NCBI GenBank assembly: GCA_973895155.1
Contig: OZ316898.1
Span: forward strand, 12,214,001-12,278,000
Direction of reading: 5' to 3'
Length of the DNA stretch: 64,000 nt
Origin: Marsupella aquatica
Taxonomy: Eukaryota; Marchantiophyta
Below are positions 24,236 through 35,239 of the stretch, one piece after another. Position numbers and translations under genes: made by a program. Positions within the stretch are counted from its first letter, which is position 1, and each line of letters begins with the position of its first letter. The notes beneath the pieces are model-generated. The model was not told the DNA's origin, did no database searches, and saw nothing but the letters and a program-made list of their open reading frames with translations.

Positions 24236-27200
24236 TTATAATCTTGGTTCCGGCCAATTTGGAATGTTTGCTGTTGCCTCATTAACTGCTTTGACCAAGG
24301 TCACCTGTACTCACAAAAGTCATGCCCAAAGAAATGAGAACGATAGTACTACAACAGAAAAGGTTTAAATAAATACATCAGTAAAAATCGAGCATGCCAA
24401 CATGGAGGAAAACTAATTTGCGCCTTCAAGTTTCCGGGAGGTTCGACTAGCCATCACGTGCAAGTAATCTGTTCTAGGCACAAGAAATTGCAACAGTGTT
24501 CCAAAGCTTCTCACGTTTGGAAGAATGTTCACTCCGGATGTTAATGAGCATTTTTTGTGGCTAATCTGAAACAAAATTTGCGCGATTTGTGCGTTTAAGG
24601 GTGCCGAAAAACTTCAGTTTACAAAGTGAGCAGGTTCGTGAAATCCGAAAGTACTCCAAACTTACCACTGTTTCCGGAATTCCAGGAGGGGGTAAAGGGA
24701 GATTTCTGGGAGGATATTCTTCTGTAAAGGACCTCTTGTCAAACCTCCACTCCCCGATCTTCCCATACGTCAACTCACCCTACAAGAACATGATCCAGAA
24801 TCCGAGCTCAGACTCAATTTGAAACAATCTATGTTTCTTAATAGGATTCGGATCACACTTTTTATTTTTCAACTTTGGATTTCTCCGCAATAGATTTAAA
24901 AGATTTGTTTTACTTGATTCATCAAAAACTTCATATTTAGTTGCGGGTCTTACAAAAGCGAAAGGTTTTTGTTTGGGAGGTATAACCCATGGGAGGTATA
25001 AACCCTGTGTAGGTTAAAAACTATCTGTCCTGCTCACAAGAAATTCTTACTATCGTAACATCTTATGAAATGCAACATTCGTACCCAACTACGTCCTCCG
25101 GAAAAATATGGGTTCGTGGTTATACTGATAATGAATCAACGCTGACGACTTTGTTCACTTTTGTTGAGCATAATCGAGGATCAAATGGGTTAACTCTGCC
25201 AAAACCATCTAAATGCAACTATTGTGCATACATGAATTCAAGTAACATCTTTCAACCTCAATAGTCATAGCGGGCTCCATTTACTTTCGTTTTGTTGCAA
25301 GCATGGAGGATAGGGTACCTTCAAATTGTAATCACATCCATAAGAATAGTGAATGATACAACTCTTCTTGATTTCTGTATCAAACGGAGGCTGGAAACAT
25401 ACGGCAATACCACAGGATAAGACGGTTGACGTGAAAACCCAAATTACCTTCAATGTGTAATCACATCCATACGTGTAGTGAATGATGTACATGTCTTTTA
25501 ATTCAAGGTCCCAAGGAGGCTGAAACCAAACAGCAGAGAAACTGTCATGAGTTATGACATTGATTCATAAACGATACAGGACGTATACTTCGGACAAGAA
25601 CAATGAGGAACTCGGCCACCCAAAAATCCAGAAGACTTAAAGTGGAAACTTGGCGACTTCAGCTCCTTCCGTGAGCTAGTGACCTTTACCTGGAGCATGA
25701 AGTCTTTCCTCAGTACGTGCTGTACACCATGAAGGGCAGATGCTGTAGCATAGGCGTACCTGCCATAGAGTACACACCAATTTTAACCAGCCCAATTCAC
25801 CAGTTCCCTATCATTCAATGAAAAGCCCTCTGTTGTCACACTATGTATGACAAGCACAGCTTTCGCGCGTATCTGTAAAACCTAGAAAAGGCACTATTTT
25901 CAAATTTTTGGACTTACATTTCCAGCACCCAACCAAATTTCTTATCGGCTTCTGGGTCGTCTTTCATGGCTACCGCGGTATTGTGCCAGGTTGGTGCAAT
26001 CTTCATCAGCTGAGACTGCACTCACCAAAGATAAAACCCAATTTCCCCGAATCAGAGCAAAACTTGCATGATGAAGTCGGGATGCCGAACGCTTGACAAT
26101 ACAACATGGTAAACTCTATAGTGCTAGGTAGATGAAGTTCCAGGGGGGGGCAAAAACTCCAGTAACACCTTCTTGATGATGACTGGCGAGTTGCCGATCG
26201 GGTCAATGTTGGTGATTGGGCCCTTTTCGACTGGAAAAAAATTTCGCAAAATCTCTTCATTCAGTTGGGGCTCGATGTAGAAAAAGGGAAACGCGGCAGG
26301 CAACTCATCTGTAGCCAAATTAGGCAGCGGTCGTATGAAAATGTGATCTGGTTCGGCCATCATAATATAGCTGACACATGACGGCGTTGGGGAGCTATTA
26401 GTTTCGCAGATAGGTACTGTCTGGCGCGCTTTCTACTGCCGACCCAGGTAAGCAAGCTAAAATAGGGGTCACTTCTCCAACGATGAGATGAAATCAGTAG
26501 TGACTTCAGAGATTGACAAATAAGCGATTCTGTCATTTCTTGAAAGAATCCAAAGAGCTGACTACCATGAGTTATTATTTCAAACACTCACTCTTCTTCA
26601 ATGGTCGCCTGTTCTAGCCACTGAACAAACGCCCACGGACGGTTCAAAACGACATATCCCTGCACATTCAACCGTCCACTTGTCTCAGTTAGGTATGGGT
26701 CTTCACTGTAATAGAACGTAATGCGCACCGTAATGTCATTCTCTACGGGTCTATCAAGCTGGCAGTTGCAGGCAAAGTGAGGATATCCTGATTTCTTTAA
26801 TTTCCAACGCCACCTGAGAAGGTGAAGAAACACAAGACTGATCCACAATGCAACAGGAGAGAGAAGAAACCCCAGAATGATACTTTAGAAATTGCTGTGG
26901 AGCGAATTTGCAAGCACGAACGAACTAGCAGATAAACTGTCTATCCTAAATGCCCGGAAAAGGCTCTTTCTAGAGCAAACATTCTCAGCCGTTGCGGAAA
27001 AAAGGAGCCACACACCCGATCTTCGCCCGGAGGCAGAGGCTTCACTATGAATGTGGGAATTTCATCCATCACGTCGTCGGGTGTGCCTGAGTGCAAGAGC
27101 CGGGTGAACCCGCCCATTTCGGAGTCCGGATGATCCTTGAATTTCTTGTACCAGTAGTACATAATCCGGCACTGCCACCGGTTATACTTGGACTCATTGG

Positions 27201-27453
27201 CCGTGACGACGACGTGAAACAGCCTCTTTTTCGGCGGCCCCTGCTGCGACCCCTTGAAATCGCGCGGCATTTTCACTAGAGGATCGAAATACTTTCCGGA
27301 ATTCTCGTCATCTAGCACAGCCCTAGAAAGAACACCGCGACCAGAGAAGTTCAACTTCGTCCTGTACGCGACGATCATCGTAGCCGTGTTGTACGTAGCC
27401 ACACAGAGCGCAAATGTGACCGCCAGCAAAAAAATGAAAGTCGTCCGCCTCAT
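24236..27453 (-). CDS. HPAT: hydroxyproline O-arabinosyltransferase (HPAT-like, GT95)
   Basis: HPATs transfer L-arabinofuranose from UDP-arabinofuranose to hydroxyproline of small secreted peptides and extensins in the Golgi. Exons on minus: 27453-27016, 26659-26592, 26370-26169, 26015-25918, 25759-25690, one of 25519-25448 (6a) or 25390-25319 (6b), 24779-24666, 24304-24236. All junctions are GT-AG and in phase, giving 376 aa, the family's usual length. Residues 5-27 form the signal anchor of a type II membrane protein. Family signatures follow: RWQCRIMYYWYKKFK, GGFTRLLHSG, GYVVLNRPWAFVQW, AEPDHIF (174-180, the likely DXD-type site), NIDPIGNSPVIIKK, FGWVLEMYAYATASALHGV, HYTYGCDY, LTYGKIGEWRFDKRSF and VNEATANIPNW. 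The start is MRRTT at 27453; an in-frame ATG 14 codons upstream is less family-like. It is the intact member of a tandem pair. Confidence 0.93.
25319..25390 (-). other. HPAT alternative exon 6b
   Basis: This second version of exon 6 is 57 nt downstream of 6a. It is 72 nt, phase 0, bounded by TTCCAG and GTACCC, and encodes 24 aa beginning PPFDTEIKKS and ending HYSYGCDYNLK. No stop or frameshift is present. The two exons keep HY-YGCDY-LK but differ at about ten of the 24 positions. Either exon gives a full-length protein; using both would insert 24 aa without breaking the frame. Confidence 0.8.
25448..25519 (-). other. HPAT alternative exon 6a
   Basis: This 72-nt, phase-0 exon is bounded by TTTCAG and GTAATT and encodes 24 aa beginning PPWDLELKDM and ending HYTYGCDYTLK. 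The start PPWDLE and the HYTYGCDY core match the usual HPAT sequence. It splices in frame to exon 5 (25690) and exon 7 (24779). Confidence 0.85.
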
Positions 27454-27459
27454 TGTGTG

Positions 27460-28300
27460 ACGCTCCTTCTCCGCTTCCTCTACGCATTCAGTCACTCACG
27501 CTTCCCACTTCCCGCTTCCCTTGCCCTCGAAAGCCTCATATGCCCTGCCCACTCAACTCTCTCGACCTACTCACTTCCTCTCACCGACATTTCAATTATC
27601 TTATCGACCCGAATCCTTCTCCGAGGCCTCTTTGAGCATCCATTTCCTGAGCCTCCGCCGGACATGAAATCTGGTTCTCGCTCGTCCTGTTCATGGATGG
27701 ATTCGATTCCGCTTGCTCGCCTGCCGATTGTGCTCCGGCTGTGTGCTTGTCTTAAAGCGTGTCTGGCTCAATTCGCCACTGCTGCTTCAGAGCCTCCGAG
27801 AATCGCACTTCGCCATTCCTTCGTAGTCAGTCACATCTTACTTTCACAATCGTTCGTAGTCAGTCCTTCCATAGCCACCGCTTCACGGACTAGAGTAGAC
27901 TAGACGAGACTAGACTAGACTTGACAAGACCTGACTAGAAAGAAATCTGAAAAAGATTTTCCGATTCGTTGGCACCACTGGTTCACGCCTAGACAGGAAA
28001 GAAATCTGCCTTTCACAGTCGTTGGCACCAATGCTTCACCGCACCGACTTGACTAGAAAGAAATCTGACTTTCATTTCATAGTCGTTGTCACATTCGTTG
28101 GGCAGTCACTCTGCTTGCTTCAAAGCCTAGAATTGGGTTTTTCACATTGGAAGTGAGACAGAATGTGGTTGCTTCGCAATTCAGCTGCAGTACTGTGGAA
28201 TTCACTGGAGTACTGTACTGTAGTCCTGTGGGACCATCGTTGCATCTAGTCTAGTGTGGGACCACATTACCACACGTTGCAACCACAATTGTTCCGTGCG
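27460..28300. other. HPAT upstream region, pyrimidine-rich, no gene recognised
   Basis: This stretch lies immediately 5' of the HPAT start and should contain its promoter and 5' UTR. The plus strand is rich in CT (27460-27640), which on the HPAT strand is a GA-rich leader. A short AGACTAG-type simple repeat lies at 27890-27935. A plus-strand open frame of about 148 codons has no recognisable domain and is probably fortuitous. Confidence 0.4.
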
Positions 28301-28385
28301 AGTGAATAAATAATGGATACGGTTGAGGACATTACGGGGGCTACTGTAGTCATTATGCTATATTTTGGAGTGACTAAACTTAGGG

Positions 28386-28530
28386 GCACTTTACAAGACG
28401 TCGGGGGCAGTTCGCTTCCTTTTCTACCAAACTGAGCCAGCAGCAGTTTCACATGCTAAAAATAGTATACCGGGGCTAATAGAGAATTTAGAAGACTTTT
28501 ATTGCCCCCCCACGTCTTGTAAAGGGAACT
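28386..28530. mobile_element. small inverted-repeat element (TTTACAAGACGT termini)
   Basis: CTTTACAAGACGTCGGGGGCA (about 28390-28409) and its inverse TTGCCCCCCCACGTCTTGTAAA (about 28502-28523) flank roughly 90 bp of non-coding sequence, the layout of a MITE. The same terminal motif in inverse orientation recurs at 28806-28828 and 28892-28916, so several nested or tandem ends are present and exact limits are uncertain. Confidence 0.55.
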
Positions 28531-28577
28531 CTGGCCAGTGTAGCTAGAATCATTGACTAGAAGACAAACTTGGGACC

Positions 28578-28632
28578 CACTAATGCTGGCTAATCTTTGG
28601 CTAATGCTGGCTAATCTTTGGCTAATGCTGGT
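28578..28632. repeat. 21-bp tandem repeat (TAATGCTGGCTAATCTTTGGC)
   Basis: About two and a half copies of a TAATGCTGGC/TAATCTTTGGC unit lie in tandem between two copies of the TTTACAAGACGT motif. Confidence 0.75.
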
Positions 28633-28925
28633 TCCTGTGGGTCCGCATTTATTGAAAACTGCCCATAATAGGAATGGACCAAGCGGCCGGATGAAGGGAC
28701 CTCCAACGGAGGTGGTCTAAAATTCTGGACAAAAAAGAGCTCCATGTCGGCAAAAGTTGGGCCCCACTGAAGTCCATGTAGGATCGGCAGAATCAATGAG
28801 CAAAACTGCCCCCGACGTTTTCTAAAGTGAACTCCAGCACTATCTCCCCAATGGATGGCCCGGATTGGATCTTGGATGTCAGAAAAGTGAAGGAACTGCC
28901 CCCGACGTCTTGTAAAGCCACCCTT

Positions 28926-29190
28926 ATATGGTTAAGGATGGGGGCCAGTCATTATGCTATTATCTGGAGTGACTAAACTTATATGGTTAAGGATGGGGGC
29001 TAGGCATTATGCTATTATCTAGGCTGACTAAACTTACTTGGTTCAGGATTGGGACTAGTCATTATGCTATTATCTGGACTGCCTAAACTTACTTGGTTAA
29101 GGATGGGAGCTAGTCATATCCTATTATCTGGAGTGACTAAAGTTATATGGTTAAGGATGGGGGTTAGTCATTATGCTATATTTTGGTTGC
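28926..29190. repeat. 55-bp tandem repeat array
   Basis: Five copies of a 55-bp unit (start ATATGGTTAAGGATGGGGG, then TAGTCATTATGCTATTATCT) begin at about 28926, 28981, 29036, 29091 and 29146. A related single block (GTCATTATGCTATATTTTGG then AGTGACTAAACTTA) lies at about 28350-28383, next to the inverted-repeat element, so array and element are related. Confidence 0.85.
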
Positions 29191-29214
29191 TTGTATGTCG
29201 ACCTGTGTAGGCAC

Positions 29215-29280
29215 GGAGAGTAAGGGAGACTGGATGTAGCGTAATGGCTGGGAAACATCCTTAGCCGTATGCCAACCAGA
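29215..29280 (+). mobile_element. tRNA-like SINE fragment 1
   Basis: The stretch contains TAGCGTAATGGCTGGG (A-box-like) and CATCCTTAGCCGTAT. It matches the fragment at 32165-32240 in the same order and spacing, so they belong to one dispersed family. Confidence 0.45.
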
Positions 29281-29299
29281 CTAGACTAGGGGAGACCAA

Positions 29300-31200
29300 G
29301 TCTACTTCTATAATATGTGATCACACCAAAAACAACATTGGTGACCTGCTTACAAACTTAAGTGGAGGGAATAAAATTTAGTCATCAGAAATATTCTGGA
29401 CCTTTTCTATTCAACGTAATTGTATTGTGTGCGGGTGCCCAAAGAATGTCTATTATCTTGGGAGGGAGCTATGTATCATAGGCTAATAGGGGATGTGGTG
29501 CATTTGCAACTTATATCATACAATAATAAATAAATGTATGAAAATGTGATTATACATGTGATACCCATACCTACATGCTATACCTTACCATAGTGGACAC
29601 GCATACATAAAAGCATGGGTGAGAGCTTTATGATGGGGAGAAGAGATGTATTTTGATAAATTTAAGTTCATTTTATATTCACTTTGTTGTCCTATTTACG
29701 GACCCCCATTAGGGGTCTTTTGCAAAATTCCTGGCTCCACAGCGCGCCACATCATCATGGCACGCTGCAAACAGGAAGAGACTTGTTTTTGAATAAAATT
29801 AACTTCTGCATTCGTGTTTGTGGCAAGTTTTCTGTAAAAACTGGGACGCCATGCCGTAAAAAAGAATGTAAGAAAAACTGACATGCAAATCAAAAGACAA
29901 AAAAGTTGAGGTAAAACTGCTCCCAATAACTACTTTATTTACATTTTGATTTTATTCAAAACATAAAATATTCTCGGTAGCAATTTTTGATTTGACATTG
30001 CTGAGTCAAATCATAATGAAAACTCACGTATAATATGGCGTTAGAAATATCTTGAAGAGACGATCGTGATGAGCTCAGCATTGTCATCATTCGGTAAGAA
30101 TTGAGTAAGTAATTTGAAACATAAAATTTACCCGTGATTTCATAATCTCTAACGTGAATATAAATCTTTGTTGTACAATCCTTGACATGTTGACCCCTGC
30201 CATGAGATTGAACCTAAAATTGACAGATTTTATTGAGTACTAAGGAAATGTGAATTTTAAAATTCTATAGCTTTTTAATGAACTTAACATTGATAGATTT
30301 AGTTGAGTTATGAGGAGATTATAAGTTTCCAATGTTCTTTAGCTTTCCAATGAGTGTAACATTGGGAGATTTTATCAAGTACTAAAGTGGTCATGAGTTT
30401 CTAAATTTCTCTAGCTTTCTATCGATTCCAATTCCACAATTGGAGATTTGCTTCCATGAAACTTTTTGTCTTAAATGATTATGCGAGTGATTATGCAAAG
30501 TTAATGATTTGATGACATCGATGACTTCTCTCTCTTCATCTATCTGCGTGTAGGAATTGAAAGTGATTACTTTTGATGCAACTTGAGTGCATCCAGCATC
30601 CCGTCGGTACTGTGGAAGAAACCGTCGAGCATCGTTTTGCTGAAGTGGGCAATTAAGCTACCCACACATTAAAAAATAGTTCACATTGCAACTGGTTTTA
30701 CAAATGATGTTAATTATGGTTGCCTTGGTGAGTTTGCCAACTGTTTCAAGTGTCAAACATTGACTTGTCCATTTTTGAAATTTTTCTTTAGATTTGGAGG
30801 TCCATCTAGGCTCCAGTTTCTAGATAAGTGCCTCTAAAATAACATGGGGGTCCACAGATTAATTTTTATTAGTGTTAGAAGAACAGGGGTGATTTTGTTT
30901 TATGTTTTTCTGTTAGGTTTTTGTTTAAATTTATGGGGCCAAGTAGAACCCTTGCCCTCCTCCCACCTTTCCTGTTTCGTAAGCTGAGGCGAGGAAGGCA
31001 CATTGTTGTGGCAAGGTGGTCAAACCTTGAGCAATGATTATTTTTAGTCTTCATTTAAACTTTACTTATCCTTGTCTCCCAGTTTATTTTCTTTGCGTCA
31101 CTCAACATATTTTTTGTTTTCATAGAATTACCTTTTTGCTTAAATAATAGATTTTTACCTTCCCCATGGGATTAGTTTTCCTTGCAAGTTTTCCTTGCAA
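29300..31200. other. AT-rich gene-free stretch
   Basis: No conserved coding signal was seen. A loosely repeated TTGATAGATTTAGTTGAGTT / TTGGGAGATTTTATCAAGTA motif occurs three times (30215, 30290 and 30360 regions), suggesting a degenerate repeat of about 75 bp. Confidence 0.4.
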
Positions 31201-31639
31201 CCAATTGGCAGCCGACGCTTTTATGCCCACAATCTTTTTAAGTCAACCAAAAACATCAACAATACCTTGCACCCCATTTTGGTGGTGATTTTCTTTCCTG
31301 AGGAGGGAAAGTGGGAGAAGTGGGAGACAGTGGAATTGACACGAGGACTAGTATGGGAAAAGGGAACAGAACAAGGGGTATGATTTCATAGTCTGCCCAT
31401 CTCTTTGCTTGCACCTTGTGCCCATTTACTTCCCTTATGCCTTGCCCACTGCCTCCTTCAAGTGGGGAGGGAGTGGAGAGAAGGGGGAAGGAGAGAAATG
31501 GGAGGAAGAGGAGGAAAAAAGTGTTGCATGACCCTACTTGGACCCAGAGTCAGCGTCCTGTCTTGCATAGATATTTTTTACCTTGCCTCCATGACGTTTC
31601 TTTTTCTCAATGACTTTCTCCAAGACATCTTTTACGCAT

Positions 31640-32150
31640 CCACATCATTTGTGCAATGACATTTTTTCACATGGACATATTTTATTTAACAACATTTTTT
31701 ATATAACTACATCTGTATGCAACAACAACATCTTTTCCCCAATGACATCTAACTTCTTTGCAACACACAGGTAGTGAACAACCGCAATGACTATATGCCC
31801 AGGATGACATGTAACATGCCTCAGCAACTACATTACAAGATCTATGTTTTCTAGCCTCATCTTGACATATTTTCTTGTCTCAAGTGACATATTTTCTTGT
31901 CTCAAGTGACATATTTTTTTCATCTTGATATATTTTTCTCTCCTCAACATCATTTACTCCTTTCAACATAAGTTTCTCACCTTCGGATCTTTTTCTTACC
32001 TCAACATCCCTTTTCTCCTTAACACCTTTTCTCATCTCGACATCTTTCCTCATCCCAACATCATTTTCTCTCCTTGACATCTTTTTCTTTCCTCAAACAT
32101 ATTTCTTCCCACCTCAACATTTTCTCTCACATCGACATCTTGACATCTTC
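31640..32150. repeat. degenerate ~20-bp minisatellite (ACATNTTTTCTCNCCTCA)
   Basis: About 500 bp are built from diverged copies of an ACAT(A/C)TTTTTCT(C/T)(A/T)CCTCA unit. Clear copies include the two identical TGACATATTTTCTTGTCTCA units at 31862-31910. On the minus strand this gives a repetitive charged frame (RRENDVG, RKDVEMRK), which is a product of the repeat and not a gene. Confidence 0.8.
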
Positions 32151-32164
32151 TGTGCAATGCACGG

Positions 32165-32250
32165 ACATTGGGCTAGTGTAGCATAATGGCTAGGAGATGT
32201 CCTTAGCTGTACATTAAGATTGTGTTCTCAAGATTGTGTTTTCAATTTTT
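32165..32250 (+). mobile_element. tRNA-like SINE fragment 2
   Basis: TAGCATAATGGCTAGG (32179-32194) resembles a Pol III A box, and GTTCTCAAGATTG near 32224 is a weak B box. The sequence is homologous to 29215-29280. The fragment sits at the end of the minisatellite. Confidence 0.45.
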
Positions 32251-32904
32251 AGTTGCCAGACCGGGGGCAAGAGTTGTGCAACATTGATAAAACAGTGTTA
32301 CAAGTTGATTGACCAGAGTATTACCCTCAACTCTAAGTACTACAGGGACACTCTGCAAGAAGAAGTTCCACCACATATAATAAAGGATGTTGTGAGTTCT
32401 GACTAAACACTTGCTTGAATGCGTCTGGCCCGTCTTCACTCACCCTAAAGCTATCCCTTGGAGAAAATGATACTGTGTGAAGACTGTGTAGAAATATGGT
32501 CTCTAACCTATGAAATATCAATGATGAGAGCCAAAGTTGCTTACGTAGCAGCAAAGCCCTCCTCTCCATCCATACAACACACCACCCCGGCTTTGCAAAA
32601 CATGGATCAAGGTCCCCGTAGGTGCTACTACTTCCTCCTTCCCTTGGAAAGCTGAGACCTCTTGCAGTACGGACATCTGTGTGGCCTCCAAACTCCCGTA
32701 TTCTCAAAAAAATGCAATCCATTGTATCTCCTCCATCTTAGCTCCATTTTGGCCGTGTGACATGTCGTTGGATTCAGCTGGGCGACCTCTTTCCAACAAG
32801 CCCGTAAACTCTTGATTTTGAGATGGTAAAAAATCTAATGTTTGTACAACCAAGGTCCGTACATACGAGTGAGAAACGAGACAAAGTGAAAGAAGAAAGT
32901 GTGA

Positions 32905-33000
32905 GGGCCTCGAAGTGAGGAAGGACAATGTGGGAAACTACGGGTGAGGAAGGGAAATATGGGAGAGTACGGGTGAAAAAGGAAAATGTGGGAAACCCTT
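32905..33000. repeat. GGGTGAGGAAGGGAAA-type short tandem repeat
   Basis: Diverged copies of a unit resembling AATGTGGGAAACTACGGGTG (32928, 32958 and 32983 regions) lie directly before the TCTACGGAGTG array. Confidence 0.6.
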
Positions 33001-33001
33001 T

Positions 33002-33119
33002 CCACGGAGTGCCCCTCTACGGAGTGGTCCTTCTACGGAGTGCCCTTCTACGAAGTGACCATTCTACGGAGTGGTCCTTCTATGGAGTGCCCTTCTATGG
33101 AGTGGTCCTTTACTGAGTG
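33002..33119. repeat. 16-17-bp minisatellite (TTCTACGGAGTGGTCC)
   Basis: Seven or eight copies of (T/C)TCTA(C/T)GGAGTG alternate between GTCC and CCCT suffixes. The frames through it are repetitive and not a gene. Confidence 0.85.
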
Positions 33120-34519
33120 GGGAAGGGAAAGAGAGCAAAACCATGTGAGGACCACACAAAGGGTGAAGGGGAACACAAGTGTGGGAACCCCTTCCTTAAG
33201 GGCCCTCTCACCATCACTACTCCAAGATTGTCTAGTTTTGTTGTTTTACGGGCGTTGAGGTCCCTCAAGATATCACTATTTGATATAGACCTAAAATCAA
33301 CTAGGAAAGCTCAGTTTTGAATGGGGCTCATTGAGGGCTTCAAAATGAATCCAAACATGACCATGTTTGGAATAGTACTAGTGTAGCAACGTTTATTTCA
33401 AGTTTCAACATTTTCTATATTTTGGTCATTATTCCCGTTTTGCGCCTTTTGTGGAGCCTCCGGCCAACCCCCACCCCTCCGAGATGCCCACACCTTGGCC
33501 TTCAAGTCCTTGGGATGCCTTGTGGCCTCCTTGTATCCCCTCAATGGCTCCATTGTCATCCATCACCGCCCGACACCCCTCTCAACTCCGGCCTCCGGTT
33601 GTCGCATCAATTTAGAAAAAATAAAAAATTTGAAAATCCAAACACTCTTGCTACACCTACTTGTCTTTCTACTTATATACGCAATTATAAGTCATCACTA
33701 AGTTACTACCGGGTTTGGGGCCCTGTCACACATCCTTGTAAAGCCAACATTACATCAAGTTGGTAAGTGTAGGCTAAGAGCAAGTTTTCATGCACCAGGG
33801 TGAGGAGTACTCACATTCCCTCTCCCATTCTCCTCTCCCATCCCTTGGTGCCCACGTATGGTCCTTAATTTCAATAGATTCCTGAGAAAATTCAGGATCT
33901 AGATTGACAAACAGTCCTTCGCCCATAGGATGCCCTGCGTACTGCTGGAAACTTAGGGAACATGATGCCAATACATGATGTAATCTTACTATAAAAAACC
34001 CAAAATTAAGCCTACTCTTAAGGGCCTAAGTCTAGAATGAAGCCCCTAGACCATAACTCGTGATAGAGACAGAACTGAAAATGAGTCTCAATAAAGACAA
34101 AACTTAAAATGAGTATGGACAAAAGTGACATTGACAGTAAATAAAGACAATATTGAAATGAGGGTGAACAAAAAGCAAAGATGGGGCATAGAAATTTTAT
34201 TGTGCAATATTTTTTTTTTCATATCTATTTAAGTTCAAGGAATGGGTAATTGGGCTAGTGTGTCTTAATTCTCATTGGTTAATGTAAGGGGACAATAGGG
34301 CTTAGAAAGTTAAACTTAGAGAATATTTGGCAGGTGATTGTATCAAACTCCTTATTGGTTGTATTGGCCTTACTTCCTATTTCCTTCTATAAATCATGAG
34401 TTTCACATTAAATGTTTGTCGCGTTGCACTTGTTCCATTAGTCGGTAGTTGCAGGTAGCTGGTAATTGCCCGCAAGCTGAAACTAAATACCTAAAGAAGC
34501 TGCTTATGAGCATTGTGCA

Positions 34520-34740
34520 GTCCATGGGCTACTGGTAGTGCGCAAGAGTTGGGACACTCAGGTGTTGGGTTCAGAACTCACCGTGAACTTTTTAACACAT
34601 ACCCGCCCCAAAAGTGGGGTTTAGACACCTCTTGTTACACTCAGAAGTTCTTTTGATTCAAGGAGAGTACACACATAAACCCCCAAAAGCGGGGCTTAAA
34701 CACCTCTAGTAACACACAAACTTTTTTTGACTCCAGATGG
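34520..34740 (+). mobile_element. SINE-like element with duplicated tail
   Basis: GTGCGCAAGAGTTGGGACAC then GGTTCAGAACTC (B-box-like, 34567-34580) are followed by two diverged direct copies of a block containing CCCAAAAG(T/C)GGGG(T/C)TTA and ACACCTCT (34605-34640 and 34682-34715). This resembles a tRNA-headed SINE with a repeated 3' body. Confidence 0.45.
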
Positions 34741-35239
34741 GAACGGGTTGTTCAAGTTTCTGGTCAATAATCACTATAATCCAAAGGAGCTACAGAATAG
34801 TCTTAAATGCTGAACATGTTACTAGTAGAAGTGAATTATTTCCTCACCTTTTAATCTTAATTTGTCAGGCAATTAATTGCTTTATTAATATTTTTTCATG
34901 GATCTTTAATTGGTCCATTTTCTGTTAAGTTCCCTAATTGGTCAATGAAGAAGTGCTCGCTTCATTGAAGTAACATACAAGGCCCCTTTTTATTACCCGG
35001 CCTTGCGCGCCAGGACTAACATTATTTAATTATATATAGATAGATAATGTATATAGAGGCTAGAGCATAGATTTAGCAAGCAAGTGATGATGTACTTAGT
35101 TATTTGCTGCATGGTCTCAAGAGGGATATGCTTAATAGGCCCCTTCCTGGAGATACTTTACTTGATGAGCCCCCTCGATACTTTTTTTCCCCAATCAGAT
35201 ATCAACCCCTCATTATGACCCGTACCCTTTTCCCTTGTG

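Larger units (their letters stand above)
16138..26660. repeat. tandem segmental duplication, unit B
   Basis: Same-orientation partner of unit A (2892-15880); matching blocks are listed there. It starts with hairpin B and runs into the intact HPAT gene, past the point in exon 2 where unit A stops. Private stretches lie at about 17.5-19.8 kb and 21.5-23.0 kb. Local expansions are also private, such as the three TACCATCACTCCA motifs at 16934, 16967 and 17041, against one copy near 4472 in unit A. Confidence 0.85.

Noticed and set aside
27457-27903. 148-codon plus-strand frame next to HPAT
   Set aside because: Pyrimidine-rich, Ser/Pro/Leu-biased reading of the HPAT 5' region without any recognisable domain.
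31880-32080. charged repetitive minus-strand frame
   Set aside because: Produced by the ACATNTTTTCTC minisatellite; no independent coding evidence.
32928-33258. plus-strand frames with repeated EWSFYGVPFYG-like peptide
   Set aside because: Translation of the 16-17-bp minisatellite; the frame changes with repeat number.
33422-33766. possible retrotransposon-related frame
   Set aside because: No gag, protease, reverse transcriptase or integrase motif and no LTR pair could be found.
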